From Treponema sp. OMZ 790 (GTDB lineage Bacteria > Spirochaetota > Spirochaetia > Treponematales > Treponemataceae): a stretch of DNA of 64,000 nt. Of this stretch, positions 18,718 to 28,450 are shown piece by piece (position 1 is the first letter of the stretch; the number at the start of each line of letters is the position of its first letter). The position numbers and the translations under genes are program-made. A model generated the notes under the pieces. That model was not told the DNA's origin, did not search any database, and saw only the letters and a list, made by a program, of their open reading frames with translations. The DNA lies in the NCBI RefSeq assembly GCF_024181285.1, contig NZ_CP051201.1:2294001-2358000 (forward strand). The letters run 5' to 3'.

Positions 18718-21700
18718 TTAAAATATATCAACTCTTATACCTGCAGATATGTGCGGAATAACCGATTTGATTTTAGATTTTTTACTCTTAGAATCTACAT
18801 CGGTAGGTATAAACCATAACTGTCCTTCTGTAAAGAAAGAAAATGCACTAAAATATTTTTGCTTATGGAATTTCACTCTGGGAAATTCGATTTGCGTAAG
18901 CAAAGCCGATAATACTTGAGGACGTCCGCTTTGAGTATTCGTAAAAAGTGAAAACTGTGCGCCCAAAGCCACATCCAGATACAACCATTTCCAATCAGGA
19001 CCAAAATAATATCCGAAAGGCAGGTCAAAAACGTTGGCTAAAAGTTTCAAAGAAACGATATGCCCTCCGTATCTAATTTGCTGATTACCGTATATTGCTT
19101 TAAACTGACTTTGTAAAAACTGTCCGTAATGTATCTGCAATTTTACGTTATCATCAAAAAAGCTTAATCCTACACCTATGTTCCAAAGAGAGGCGCCCCA
19201 AAAAGCCGTTTCAAAATGCAGCCCCTGTATAAACTTAGGCACGCCATAAGTTGCCTTATCTCCCTTCCTTAACGAAGATTCAACCTTGGCCACCTCTATA
19301 TCGTCAGATGATAAGCCGTTGAAATCTATAGCTCCGTTATATCTTCCTCCTTCACCGGGAGATATCAATATTACATCCGGAGCGGTTTTATCAATCTTTA
19401 TTATTGTCCTGCAAACCGCAACTTCTTTATTTTCCATAACGGCTCTTAACAATAAAAAGTGATTGCCTTCAGGCATATCCTCAGTTTCAAGCCTGTATTT
19501 CCAATTAGCAGTTGACTTAACCGGAACAAAGGTCTTTCCGTTATCAAAGCTGATTTCTACTCTTTTTAGTTTTTTTGCTTTAAAAGCCCTCTTGTCTTCT
19601 GATGTTGCTTCTTTAGAAGCAGCATGAGCTTTTTCTTCCTCAGATACGCTGTATCCTGCACGGCCTTTAATATAAGGCCTTTCTATTGCAAAATCCCCCA
19701 TAGCAAAGTTGTCTATGGTAATCCAAGGGCCTGCTTCTTCATATTTTATTGTGTGGACTTCTGAAACAAGCGGTCCTCGCCCGGCCTGATTAGTCCTTAA
19801 TTCAAGCTTATGTTCTCCGCTTGTAATTTTTTCCCTATCTAATTTAAAACAAACGTAGCCTGTTTTAGATACAGTTACCTTTTCTATTTCTTTTCCGTCT
19901 ATATAAAGGCCGGCTTCTTCTGCCATCTTGTCCAATACAAGCCTTCCATAGACATTAAACTCTCCCCTTACGGTTTCTCCGTTTAAGGGATATAATAATT
20001 CTATCTTGTTTTTATCCTTTTTACGGTATACGTCAAAATTTATGGATGCCTCATTAGCATTATTTGCTTTATCGACTCCGCTTATTTCAAGATTGTATCT
20101 TCCCTCAGGCAGAGCACTTATGTCGATATCCTTTGAAAGAATTATTTCGTTTTCAAGTTTTATTTCGGATAACTTTTGAGGCACAGTTGTTCCGCTTAGG
20201 CTCTTTATTTTAAGCATTACACCTTCAAGTGAAATATTATCATAAACCTGTCCCGACACAAATAAATTTGCATCTAATTTAGATCCGGCCAAAGGATATT
20301 CGAGTTTTAAAACAGGAGGAGTGTTGTCTATGTTTACCAAGGTCGAGTATAAAAATACCTGGTCATATTTGTCCGTGGCCTTTATAAAAACTACATGAGT
20401 TCCGTCATTTATTATATGGGTATTTAATCGGTATTGCCAATTTTCGCTGCCTTCAGCAAGGTTATAAGTTTGGCCGTTATCAAGCGATACTTCTATCTGT
20501 TTGATTCCGTTTTTATCCGTTGCGGTTCCGCTTATTACACTTACGCCTTTTAACGTATCGTTTATAAGGGGATAAGCTACTCCAACCTGAGGTACTTGTA
20601 ATGAAACCCTTATCTTCCTTTTTACAGGAGTACTCGCAACTCCGTAAATATCTTCTGCATATATTGTAAGTTCATGTTCATTATCCGTCAGCTCGCTTAG
20701 CAATATAGGGATTGAAAAGCTGTTTTTAATTTCTGCCGGCTTATAAGCTCCATTGTCTATTTTATAATATATTTTTGCAGCTTCATCATCATCATATACC
20801 ATTCCGGAAATTTCAAAGTCGCCTGTCATTATTTCATTTTCATACGGAAGATGCAGTTCAACTACAGGAGCATCTTCTGAATTGTCTATCTCAAAACTGT
20901 AGCTGTTAAAAGTTCTGGAATTACCTGCAAGGTCGGTAAATCTAAACTGCATGTTCTTACTCAAAGGTTCTTTTGAAGACCCGATTATTAGGTTTGGAAG
21001 AGTGTTATAATCAAAACTTTGCCATTCTGCGCCTTTGCTTGCTCCCTTATATTCTGCCTTTACTCCCGGGAATCTATCCGTTACCTTAAAAGCAGAATAA
21101 ACTGAACCGTTTACCTTAACTCCCGGTTCGGGTAAAACCATTATTGTTTCGGGAGCTTCGCTGTCCTTATAAAAAACTCTGTATGCAAAACTTTCTCTTC
21201 CGGCCATATCTTCTGCTCTTACCGTAACAAGTATGGGGCCGTCAGGCTGTCCGCCTACGTTTATACTCTCATTAAAGCTGCCAGAAAGTTTTATATACCG
21301 GTCTCCGTCTCCAAGGCTGTATTCAACGGTTTTTACTCCGGCTCCATCCGAGACCTTACCTTTTAAAACGATAGCTTTATTTACGAAGGATGCGCCTTCG
21401 GCCATGTCAAGGTTTATCTGAGGGGATGCAGTATCCGAAAGGATATCTACTTGCGGGCTTGTATATACATTGCCTTCGTTGTCGGTAATTTTTACTCCTA
21501 CACCCTTGTATAAACCGTCAGCTTTTACACTTAGCCTTATTATGTCTCCTTCGAGTTCGGCTTCAATGTTTTTTCCGCCGATGACTTCTAAGGATTCTAT
21601 TACCATGCCTTCTCTAGGCTGATAAACACCTGAAAGGGGATTTCCATCCGTCAATATAATCTGATTATTTTCATTAACATCGCCTTTAGCCCAGACAAAA

Positions 21701-23388
21701 TTTTCTTCTGCACCTCCGCCCGACATATTTACAACACGAACAGCCAATGTCTGTTTACTGATCCTATCGTTCATATCGGCAGCCGTAACGGATACGGTGT
21801 ATATCCCCGGTACCGACTTAGAGTTTATGTTTGTTTTTATTAAATATTCTGTCTGTCCGGCTTTTATGGGTAATGCAGACTCTTCTTCTCCGTTAAATCC
21901 GGCACTTATATATTTTAAGCCTGAAGGAGCTTTTACATGTACCGATGTAGAAGCCTTAGATTGAGCGTTATAGACAGGTATTACGGTTTCGCCGTTATCA
22001 AAGCTTATACTTGGAGCCCTGCCTTCCACAGTGAATTTTAAGCTTATCGGAGCTCCTTGTATTCCTTTTTTGTTTACCGCATATATTGTTAATGTATGGC
22101 TTCCGGCACTTATTTCTTTTTCTATAACTCCAAATCCTGCCTCATTGGCATCTATGATTTTTTCTTCGCCCTTATCTATTCTGTATCTTATTTCACCTGC
22201 GCCGTATAAATCGTGTACTACTCCGGATATATAAAGCTCCTCGGAAACCTTTGCATCTATCGCAGGGCTTAACATTTCTATTACGGGTTTGCCTTTACTC
22301 TGATCTATCTGGATGGTTTTTTTTACATTTACAATGTTTCCGGCTATATCTTTTGCCGTTATTTCGACAACTGCTGTCTTTCCGCCGCCCTTTCCTGCAT
22401 CGAATTCTTTTATCCAATAAGGATTGCCGGGCGTAAGGGTAAATTCTCCTTTTTCATTATTGCACTTCCACGAAAGGCTTGCCAAACCGGCAGAGTCTGT
22501 TGCTTTTCCTGCGATCGAAAATACGGGCGGCATGGGTTGATCGGTATCAGGATAGATAAACTCGACTAAAGGAGCCGTATTATCCACAAAAAGTAAAAAT
22601 GTATGTATACCTACACTGCCCTGCTTATCTACCGCCTTAAACCAAATGACCTTAGGTCCGTCAGGTATTTTTTTTGTATCAAGTTTTAAATAAAAATTAG
22701 ACTGTTTTGTTTTTTTGTTATAGGAAAGTTTTACTTCTTCAAAATTTTCTCCATCATTTACGGAATATAGGAGTCTTTCTATTCCGTTTCCGTCTTCTAC
22801 GGTACCTTCAATATTGATTTTTCCTGAAACAAGTTCTCCGACGGTTCTATTGACTATATTTGTTACAGGCGAAAGGCTGTTCAGATAAAAAACCCGTTTT
22901 ATGGATTTTCCTTTTACTCCATTAACATCAACACCCCATGCTTCAATAGTGTGAGCACCTTCTTCCAAGTTTTTGGTGTTTATATAATATGACCAAAATT
23001 CTTTACCTTTAGCCCGATAGATGCTTTCTCCTCCGTCAATACGAATTTCAACATAGTCTACAGCATCATCATCTAAACATGTTCCTACGATGTTTAAGTT
23101 TCCCGATACAACCGCATCAATTTTAGGATTACTTATATTTACTATGGGTAAGTCGGAATTGGGATCTATATACATATTAAACGGGCCGACATATCCCTCA
23201 TTACCAGCTATGTCTGTGGCCGTTATTATAATATTGTATTTTCCTTTTTTCTTACCTGAAATATCTATAGATTGATGCCAGCTTTCGTTTGACTGCATCT
23301 GCACTGTATCAATATCTTTCGATCCGCCTGCATACAATGTACCGAATACACTGCATATAATTACAATATATATTACAATTTTTCTCAT
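18718..23388 (-). CDS. Giant Ig-like-repeat exported protein with barrel-like C-terminus
   Basis: 1556 aa starting MRKIVIYIVIICSVFGTLYAGG (signal peptide). The start is fixed by AGGAG about 8 bases upstream; an upstream in-frame codon at 23406 lies before the Shine-Dalgarno. At least a dozen Ig-like units share the pattern YP..GxxVxGxxxIxGxxxDDxGI..VexsxDgG followed by a WxYxxxTxxlxDGxHxxxxxAxD segment. The last 200 residues are amphipathic, aromatic-rich strands (FETAFWGASLWNIGVGLSFF, YFGPDWKWLYLDVALGAQFS) ending in IRVDIF, with the terminal Phe typical of outer-membrane beta-barrels. This implies an outer-membrane anchored protein that may present the repeats and the downstream partner lipoprotein. 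Function unknown. Confidence 0.8.
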   Translation of the reverse strand: MRKIVIYIVIICSVFGTLYAGGSKDIDTVQMQSNESWHQSIDISGKKKGKYNIIITATDIAGNEGYVGPFNMYIDPNSDLPIVNISNPKIDAVVSGNLNIVGTCLDDDAVDYVEIRIDGGESIYRAKGKEFWSYYINTKNLEEGAHTIEAWGVDVNGVKGKSIKRVFYLNSLSPVTNIVNRTVGELVSGKINIEGTVEDGNGIERLLYSVNDGENFEEVKLSYNKKTKQSNFYLKLDTKKIPDGPKVIWFKAVDKQGSVGIHTFLLFVDNTAPLVEFIYPDTDQPMPPVFSIAGKATDSAGLASLSWKCNNEKGEFTLTPGNPYWIKEFDAGKGGGKTAVVEITAKDIAGNIVNVKKTIQIDQSKGKPVIEMLSPAIDAKVSEELYISGVVHDLYGAGEIRYRIDKGEEKIIDANEAGFGVIEKEISAGSHTLTIYAVNKKGIQGAPISLKFTVEGRAPSISFDNGETVIPVYNAQSKASTSVHVKAPSGLKYISAGFNGEEESALPIKAGQTEYLIKTNINSKSVPGIYTVSVTAADMNDRISKQTLAVRVVNMSGGGAEENFVWAKGDVNENNQIILTDGNPLSGVYQPREGMVIESLEVIGGKNIEAELEGDIIRLSVKADGLYKGVGVKITDNEGNVYTSPQVDILSDTASPQINLDMAEGASFVNKAIVLKGKVSDGAGVKTVEYSLGDGDRYIKLSGSFNESINVGGQPDGPILVTVRAEDMAGRESFAYRVFYKDSEAPETIMVLPEPGVKVNGSVYSAFKVTDRFPGVKAEYKGASKGAEWQSFDYNTLPNLIIGSSKEPLSKNMQFRFTDLAGNSRTFNSYSFEIDNSEDAPVVELHLPYENEIMTGDFEISGMVYDDDEAAKIYYKIDNGAYKPAEIKNSFSIPILLSELTDNEHELTIYAEDIYGVASTPVKRKIRVSLQVPQVGVAYPLINDTLKGVSVISGTATDKNGIKQIEVSLDNGQTYNLAEGSENWQYRLNTHIINDGTHVVFIKATDKYDQVFLYSTLVNIDNTPPVLKLEYPLAGSKLDANLFVSGQVYDNISLEGVMLKIKSLSGTTVPQKLSEIKLENEIILSKDIDISALPEGRYNLEISGVDKANNANEASINFDVYRKKDKNKIELLYPLNGETVRGEFNVYGRLVLDKMAEEAGLYIDGKEIEKVTVSKTGYVCFKLDREKITSGEHKLELRTNQAGRGPLVSEVHTIKYEEAGPWITIDNFAMGDFAIERPYIKGRAGYSVSEEEKAHAASKEATSEDKRAFKAKKLKRVEISFDNGKTFVPVKSTANWKYRLETEDMPEGNHFLLLRAVMENKEVAVCRTIIKIDKTAPDVILISPGEGGRYNGAIDFNGLSSDDIEVAKVESSLRKGDKATYGVPKFIQGLHFETAFWGASLWNIGVGLSFFDDNVKLQIHYGQFLQSQFKAIYGNQQIRYGGHIVSLKLLANVFDLPFGYYFGPDWKWLYLDVALGAQFSLFTNTQSGRPQVLSALLTQIEFPRVKFHKQKYFSAFSFFTEGQLWFIPTDVDSKSKKSKIKSVIPHISAGIRVDIF

Positions 23389-23515
23389 AAAAAGACTCCT
23401 AAACAAATATCAAAAAATTAACCGATAGATTATCGGTAAAATATTCCTAAAACTTTAATATATCTAAAATAAAGGAAGAAAATGAAGGGGATATACCGGA
23501 TACTAATATACACAC

Positions 23516-23550
23516 AAAATATCAAAAATATCAACTATTTTTGATATTTT
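23516..23550. promoter_or_regulatory. Perfect 15-bp AT-rich dyad between divergent genes
   Basis: Arms AAAATATCAAAAATA / TATTTTTGATATTTT with loop TCAAC, between the divergent Ig-like operon and the MATE gene. A second small dyad, ACCGATA-GAT-TATCGGT (23420-23437 region), lies in the Ig operon leader. Operator or cruciform are both possible. Confidence 0.5.
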
Positions 23551-23634
23551 TATACAAATTTATCAAAAACACCTAAAAAGGAGCCTGATATATATCTTCC
23601 ATATTTTTTGATAATAGAGTAAACTGTTTAGAAT

Positions 23635-24999
23635 ATGAAGCTAAAATTTATCGGACAGACTACGGCACAAAGGCGTGAACTTATTTTAACCGCTTCCCCT
23701 ATAAAAACCTTGCTTATACTTTCTTTGCCGGCCCTTATGATGGCAATGCTCCAAGCTATGATGCCGTTTACAGACGGTCTTTTTATAAACAGACTTACCG
23801 ACCACGTAACGGCAAGTGCAGTCAGCTTTTCCCAGCCGATTATCTTCATTGTTTTAGCCCTTGGGCAAGGTTTGAGTGTCGGTGCTACTGCAATCATAGG
23901 TCAGCTTAACGGGCGCGGAAATATAGATGAGAGTAAAAAGACCGCAACTCAAATTTTCGTATTCGGATTTTTGTTGGGGCTGGTCTCGATTCCCATTTTA
24001 TTTGTATTGGGCTCAGTAATAAGCTACAGTCTGAAAAGTGAGATAGCTCCGCTGGTTTTCCGCTATATTTCGCTTTATTGTCTGGTAATGCCGCTCAGCT
24101 TTATGGAGTCGATATATAACGGAATTAAGAATGCAAACGGAAAACCGGAAGCGCCTTTTTTTAGAATGATTATAATGCTTATAATCAAAATAATCGGAAA
24201 CTTTATATTTTTGTATTTTCTAAAAATGAAAATAGACGGCTGCGTTTTGGCTTCGCTTTTAGCCAACATAGTAGTCGCAGCATGGATGTTCTATGACCTT
24301 TTTTTAAAACAGACGCCCGATAAACTTACTTTAAAACAATTTAAATTTTCTCCTCCTGCAATATACGAACTATTACGGGTCGGCTTTCCTGCAATGATAA
24401 ATTATGCCTTTATATATGTAGGTTTCTTTTTGATAAACAGAGAAATGGAGCCTTACGGTGCAATAGTTTTAAACGGGCAGAGCATTGCAAGCAATATTTC
24501 GACAATTTGTTTCAATATACCCGGCTGTTTTAGTGCTGCCGTTACGACTATGGTCAGCATGAATATAGGCTCAGAAAATCCTCAAAAGGCGAAACGGTCA
24601 TGCCTTTTAGGCTGTATTACAAGTGCGATAAGCGGGGCAGTCCTTATAGCTATAATAGTACCCTCGTCAGCCTATTTGGTATCAATGTTTAAGCCGGAAA
24701 TGCCCCAAATAGGGGAAATCGCAGTAAAGGCCCTGCACATTTATACCTACTCGGTAATAGGCTTCGGTATTTGTATGACAATTCAGGGAGCTTTTATCGG
24801 CCTAGGAAAAACCAAGGTTCCATTAATGTTGGGTATTTTACGCATCTGGCTTTTGCGCTACATATTTATAATTACAACCGAAAAATATCTTTCCTATTAC
24901 TCGATATACTGGGGAAATCTTTTTTCGAACATAACGGCCGGTCTGATTGCCGTAATTTTAATCCTAAACACCAAATGGGTGTCGGGAATAAAAAAATAA
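23635..24999 (+). CDS. MATE family efflux transporter
   Basis: 454 aa with about twelve membrane segments. The two MATE halves are visible: SPIKTLLILSLPALMMAMLQ with the following FTDGLFINRL in the first, and LLRVGFPAMINYAFIYVGFF in the second, plus ALGQGLSVGATAIIGQLNGR between helices 2 and 3. MATE proteins export cationic drugs or toxins in exchange for Na+ or H+. No nearby regulator is seen. The ATG at 23635 has no clear Shine-Dalgarno and is preceded directly by TAGAAT. Confidence 0.9.
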   Translation: MKLKFIGQTTAQRRELILTASPIKTLLILSLPALMMAMLQAMMPFTDGLFINRLTDHVTASAVSFSQPIIFIVLALGQGLSVGATAIIGQLNGRGNIDESKKTATQIFVFGFLLGLVSIPILFVLGSVISYSLKSEIAPLVFRYISLYCLVMPLSFMESIYNGIKNANGKPEAPFFRMIIMLIIKIIGNFIFLYFLKMKIDGCVLASLLANIVVAAWMFYDLFLKQTPDKLTLKQFKFSPPAIYELLRVGFPAMINYAFIYVGFFLINREMEPYGAIVLNGQSIASNISTICFNIPGCFSAAVTTMVSMNIGSENPQKAKRSCLLGCITSAISGAVLIAIIVPSSAYLVSMFKPEMPQIGEIAVKALHIYTYSVIGFGICMTIQGAFIGLGKTKVPLMLGILRIWLLRYIFIITTEKYLSYYSIYWGNLFSNITAGLIAVILILNTKWVSGIKK

Positions 25000-25128
25000 A
25001 AGTTTTTTTAAAATTTTACTCTTAAATGAAATAAAATCCTACAATAATAATGATGATGAGGCATAAATCTTTTGTTTTATCCTAACCATTTATTTGGTAT
25101 GAAAATTATTATTTTTGAGGAGAAAAAT

Positions 25129-26061
25129 ATGTCGGAAGAAAAAATTTTAAACCCCAAAACCGATTGGGTATTTAAGCTGATGTTTTCTAAAGGCGAGGAA
25201 GGAAACAAGGCTCTTATCAGTTTTCTAAATGCCTTTTTGGAAGATTCTTACGGTAAAATCAAAAAGGCCGAAATCCTAAACACCGAGCTCATCCGCGACA
25301 GACCGTCGGGTGAAACCTACCGCCTAGACTTTTTAATTAAAACCGACACAGGCCTTCTTGTAGACCTTGAAATGCAGCAGTTTTGGAAAACCAACTATCC
25401 GAGGCGGAGTCAAATGTACCTTATGCGCCTCGCTTCACGCTTTTTAAAGACGGAGCCCAAAGAAGACGACTTTTTGTACGCCATAAGCCTTTCGGTCTTC
25501 GGCTGCGATGTTCCCAAAAACGCAGAGCTTGTCAGGATGCCTGAGGGCTCTGTAATTCAATATCTTTATGTTGAATTAAACGAGCTAATAGTTTATACTA
25601 TGAAAAAGAGACTTGAAGAGTATAACCTAAAAGATTTTTGGATAAGGTTTTTAGCCAACTATGAAGAAGATAAAAAAAGCGGGATGTTGGAAGAATTATG
25701 CAGATTAGAGGAGGGTATAAAAATGGCAGAAGCGACACTCTTTAGGGTAACGGATGAAGAGAGGCGAATGGCAATAGAGCTCTCTAACGAAAAATACGAG
25801 ATGTATGTCGAATGTGAAAGGAATGAAGCTAGAAGACTGGGATTAGAGGAAGGCCGTGCCGCAGGTTTAGAAGAAGGTTTAGCCGAAGGCCGAGCGGAGG
25901 GAAGAAATCTAGGTTTAGCAGAGGGCTTGGCTGAGGGTCGTGCAGCCGGTTCTCATCAAAAAGCCCTTGAAACGGCAAAAATTATGAAAAACATGAATTA
26001 TCCTCTAGAAGATATTTACACAATCACAGGACTTTCTGAAGAAGTAGTAGGAAAATTATAG
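25129..26061 (+). CDS. Rpn family nuclease/putative transposase (type C)
   Basis: 310 aa starting MSEEKILNPKTDWVFKLMFS. The core has YRLDFLIKTDTGLLVDLEMQ (active-site acids and E-x-Q) followed by YPRRSQMYLMRLASRFLK. Residues about 240-285 form an unusually regular linker of repeated LEEGRAAGLEEGLAEGRAEG-like units. The tail HQKALETAKIMKNMNYPLED ends at the stop. GAGGAG lies 6 bases before 25129, so the upstream frame from 25072 is not used. Sequence differs clearly from types A and B, indicating a separate lineage of the same superfamily. Confidence 0.85.
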   Translation: MSEEKILNPKTDWVFKLMFSKGEEGNKALISFLNAFLEDSYGKIKKAEILNTELIRDRPSGETYRLDFLIKTDTGLLVDLEMQQFWKTNYPRRSQMYLMRLASRFLKTEPKEDDFLYAISLSVFGCDVPKNAELVRMPEGSVIQYLYVELNELIVYTMKKRLEEYNLKDFWIRFLANYEEDKKSGMLEELCRLEEGIKMAEATLFRVTDEERRMAIELSNEKYEMYVECERNEARRLGLEEGRAAGLEEGLAEGRAEGRNLGLAEGLAEGRAAGSHQKALETAKIMKNMNYPLEDIYTITGLSEEVVGKL

Positions 26062-26162
26062 ACTATAATTTTTGTGACTGATTTTAACTACCACTCATTG
26101 AAAAAAAACGGCAATAGGTGTAAAATCCTCGTTGAGTAAAAAAACTTTTGGGAGGTTGTTTT

Positions 26163-26690
26163 ATGAAAAATATAAAGATTGATTTTGATGTTTTAGAAAT
26201 GATGGTTTTCTTTTGGGAAAGCGTAGCTTCAAAGGATAAGATGGGAGATGATTACTTTGTGAGTATTGCCGAAAAGCCGCAGATGGAAGTTGTTTACAAC
26301 GAGGACTTTTCTAAGGATTCCGTCCGCAGGGTTATGTCTGCAATTTCCAATAGGGAAAGGCTTAACGACCGCACGATGAGCGAGAGCCGCTTTTGGAATA
26401 ACAATATGTGGATTTTGGAAGACTTACAGACCATGCACAATATGATGGCTCCGATTAAGACCTTAAACCTTGCAGAGCTTACCGAAAAATACAAGGATTC
26501 GGCAAAATTCGATGAGATCGAACTCATATTCATTCCGGCCCATGCAGAAGAATTCTATATAAAGGAAAATAAAATATATATTAACTTTTTTAAACTTATT
26601 CCGAATTATGAAGACCCGAAAGATATTAAGATTTCAGGCCTTCCTTTAAAAGAATATGTAATTAAAAAGATCGAAGATTTATTGCACTAA
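26163..26690 (+). CDS. Conserved hypothetical protein, 175 aa
   Basis: MKNIKIDFDVLEMMVFFWES... Soluble, no signal peptide or membrane segment. Start chosen from GGGAGG 8 bases upstream. Mixed alpha/beta composition with an acidic N-terminus and a C-terminal strand-rich part (EIELIFIPAHAEEFYIKENK). I do not recognise a domain. Its last 29 bases overlap the 3' end of the convergent methyltransferase gene. Confidence 0.7.
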   Translation: MKNIKIDFDVLEMMVFFWESVASKDKMGDDYFVSIAEKPQMEVVYNEDFSKDSVRRVMSAISNRERLNDRTMSESRFWNNNMWILEDLQTMHNMMAPIKTLNLAELTEKYKDSAKFDEIELIFIPAHAEEFYIKENKIYINFFKLIPNYEDPKDIKISGLPLKEYVIKKIEDLLH

Positions 26691-27429
26691 GACTATGACA
26701 AAAAAGGGTTGCGGCTTGGGCGACGTTTAAGCTTTCTACATTGCCGCTTCCCTTTATTTTTACAAGATGGGAGCAAAGCTTTTTAGCTTCCTCGCTTATT
26801 CCCCTCTCTTCATTTCCTAGAACAATTACACAAGCCTCATCCTTTTCGATCAATCTTTCTATGTCGGCGATTTCGTGGTGGGCTTTTAAATCGGTGCCTA
26901 TGCAGGTGAGCCTTCCGCGGCATTGGCGCAAAAACCAAGCCGTTGACGAAACCTTAAAAATGTTTACAAATTCCATTCCGCCTTGAGCTACCCTGTAAGC
27001 CGAGGTAGTAATCGAAGCCTGTTTATCTTCCTTTGTTAAAACTATATTTTCAATACCGAAAAAGGCAGCGCTCCTTATTATCGCACCGAGGTTGTTTGCG
27101 TTTCCTATTTCATCCAGCATCAAAACCTGAGCCCTATTTTGAGCCCAAAGGTTTATCGTTTCATGTTCCAGTACAGGGATTTCGGGCTCAAAGATCATCG
27201 CCGTTACCCCCTGATGATGCACCGATTCGGAGAGCCTTTCCAACTCATCATCGGCGACTATTCTATATAATCTCTTATTGGAAGCCAGATACTTACAAAC
27301 CTCGCCGAACTGTTTTGCTCTTTTTTCCGAAAAAAACAGGCGTGAGATTTTTTCGGGATGATGTTTTGCCAAGGCAAGACAGCTTTCAAAGCCGCAAACC
27401 GGCAATTCTTTTTCAAATTTTTTACCCAT
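26662..27429 (-). CDS. TrmH/SpoU family RNA methyltransferase
   Basis: AdoMet-dependent 2'-O-ribose methyltransferase with the trefoil-knot SPOUT fold. Three motifs are clear: NANNLGAIIRSAAFFG (motif 1), VIVLGNEERGIS (motif 2) and IKGSGNVESLNVAQAATLF (motif 3). The N-terminal substrate-binding domain includes VCGFESCLALAKHHPEK and LSESVHHQGVTAMI. The likely start is ATG 27429 (255 aa); an in-frame TTG at 27453 would add eight residues, and neither has a strong Shine-Dalgarno. Target could be tRNA or 23S rRNA; not decidable. Convergent overlap with the preceding gene. Confidence 0.9.
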   Translation of the reverse strand: MGKKFEKELPVCGFESCLALAKHHPEKISRLFFSEKRAKQFGEVCKYLASNKRLYRIVADDELERLSESVHHQGVTAMIFEPEIPVLEHETINLWAQNRAQVLMLDEIGNANNLGAIIRSAAFFGIENIVLTKEDKQASITTSAYRVAQGGMEFVNIFKVSSTAWFLRQCRGRLTCIGTDLKAHHEIADIERLIEKDEACVIVLGNEERGISEEAKKLCSHLVKIKGSGNVESLNVAQAATLFCHSLSAINLRSF

Positions 27430-27520
27430 GTGTTCATCATACACCAAAAACAAAACATATGGAAGCGGACTCCTTCAAGGCAACCGCACAAGAATGATTA
27501 TGAAGCGGCTAACTTCTTTA

Positions 27521-27712
27521 CTGTGCGAAATTTTGAACAAAATTTCGCACAGTTTTCAAAAAAGGGCAAACACATCATGAGGGTAAATAAAATAGCAAAA
27601 AAATAGGCTGTGAATACCCCTCTTGCAGCCGCATAGCGGCGAAAGGCGGGTTGAACAGCCTATGTTTTTTGCGAAGATAAAACTCTGATGCGTTTGCCCT
27701 GACTCTTTTTTG
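27521..27712. repeat. Nested palindromic structure (300-bp spacer 27454-27753)
   Basis: A 15-bp stem CTGTGCGAAATTTTG / CAAAATTTCGCACAG (27521-27552) is followed by a nested long-range fold: GGGCAAAC (27564) pairs with GTTTGCCC (27692), ATAGGCTGT (27603) with ACAGCCTAT (27655), and GCCGC with GCGGC at the apex (27628-27640). No coding sequence is seen in the spacer. It resembles the nested folds at 46702-46824 and 53390-53465. Confidence 0.7.
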
Positions 27713-27753
27713 ACCTTGCAGAAATTTTCTATTTTTGTTAGAATGAGGGCCTT

Positions 27754-28410
27754 ATGAAAAAAGCATGTATTTTTGATTTGGACGGAACCTTAACCAATTC
27801 CCTTTACTCGATAGCTCATTTTTTAAATGCTGAAACGGCCAAGTACGGCATACCGGCTGTCGATCCTGAAGAATTTAAAATTTTAACAGGGAACGGAGCA
27901 AGAAAGCTGGTACAAAGAGTGCTTGAACGGTCAGGAAAAAACAGCAAAGAATTGGAAGAAAAAATACTTAAAGGTTATAATGCAGTCTATGATGCAGACC
28001 CTGTTTATCTTTGTGAAGCCTACCCGGGAATCAAAGAGCTTTTATCCGGCTTAATCAAAAACGGAATTTCGGTAAATGTGCTTTCAAATAAACCCCACTC
28101 GACAACCGAAAAAGTTGTTAAGACCATCTTCGGCGAGAACACCTTTTCGTGTATCCTGGGAGCCCGGGATTCGGTACCCCTGAAACCTGACCCCGCAGGC
28201 GTTTATGAAATTTTAAAAATGCTCAACCTCGAAAAAAAAGATTTTCTTTACATAGGAGACACAGCAACGGATGTTCAAACCGGGAAAAATGCAGGTCTTT
28301 TTACAATAGGCGTTTTATGGGGTTTTAGAAAGCGTCCCGAATTGGAAAACGCAGGAGCTGATGCGATAATCTCAAGCCCTGAAGAAATCCTAAAGATTGC
28401 CTTAGCGTAA
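27754..28410 (+). CDS. HAD hydrolase, phosphoglycolate phosphatase-like
   Basis: 218 aa. Haloacid-dehalogenase fold with the nucleophile motif FDLDGTLTNS at residues 6-15, motif II NVLSNKPHS, motif III lysine in VPLKPDP and motif IV LYIGDTATDVQTGKNAG. The helical cap between motifs I and II (MTGNGARKLVQRV-like) resembles Gph, which dephosphorylates 2-phosphoglycolate, or PpaX-type pyrophosphatases. Shine-Dalgarno GAGGG precedes the ATG. Exact substrate uncertain. Confidence 0.85.
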   Translation: MKKACIFDLDGTLTNSLYSIAHFLNAETAKYGIPAVDPEEFKILTGNGARKLVQRVLERSGKNSKELEEKILKGYNAVYDADPVYLCEAYPGIKELLSGLIKNGISVNVLSNKPHSTTEKVVKTIFGENTFSCILGARDSVPLKPDPAGVYEILKMLNLEKKDFLYIGDTATDVQTGKNAGLFTIGVLWGFRKRPELENAGADAIISSPEEILKIALA

Positions 28411-28450
28411 ACCTGTAATCTGCCGTCAATTTCTATAGGCTAGACTCTGC

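Noticed and set aside
23608..23634. Promoter TTGATA/TAGAAT for the MATE gene
   Set aside because: Spacing is 15 bases and the -10 abuts the ATG, so the transcript would start inside the coding sequence.
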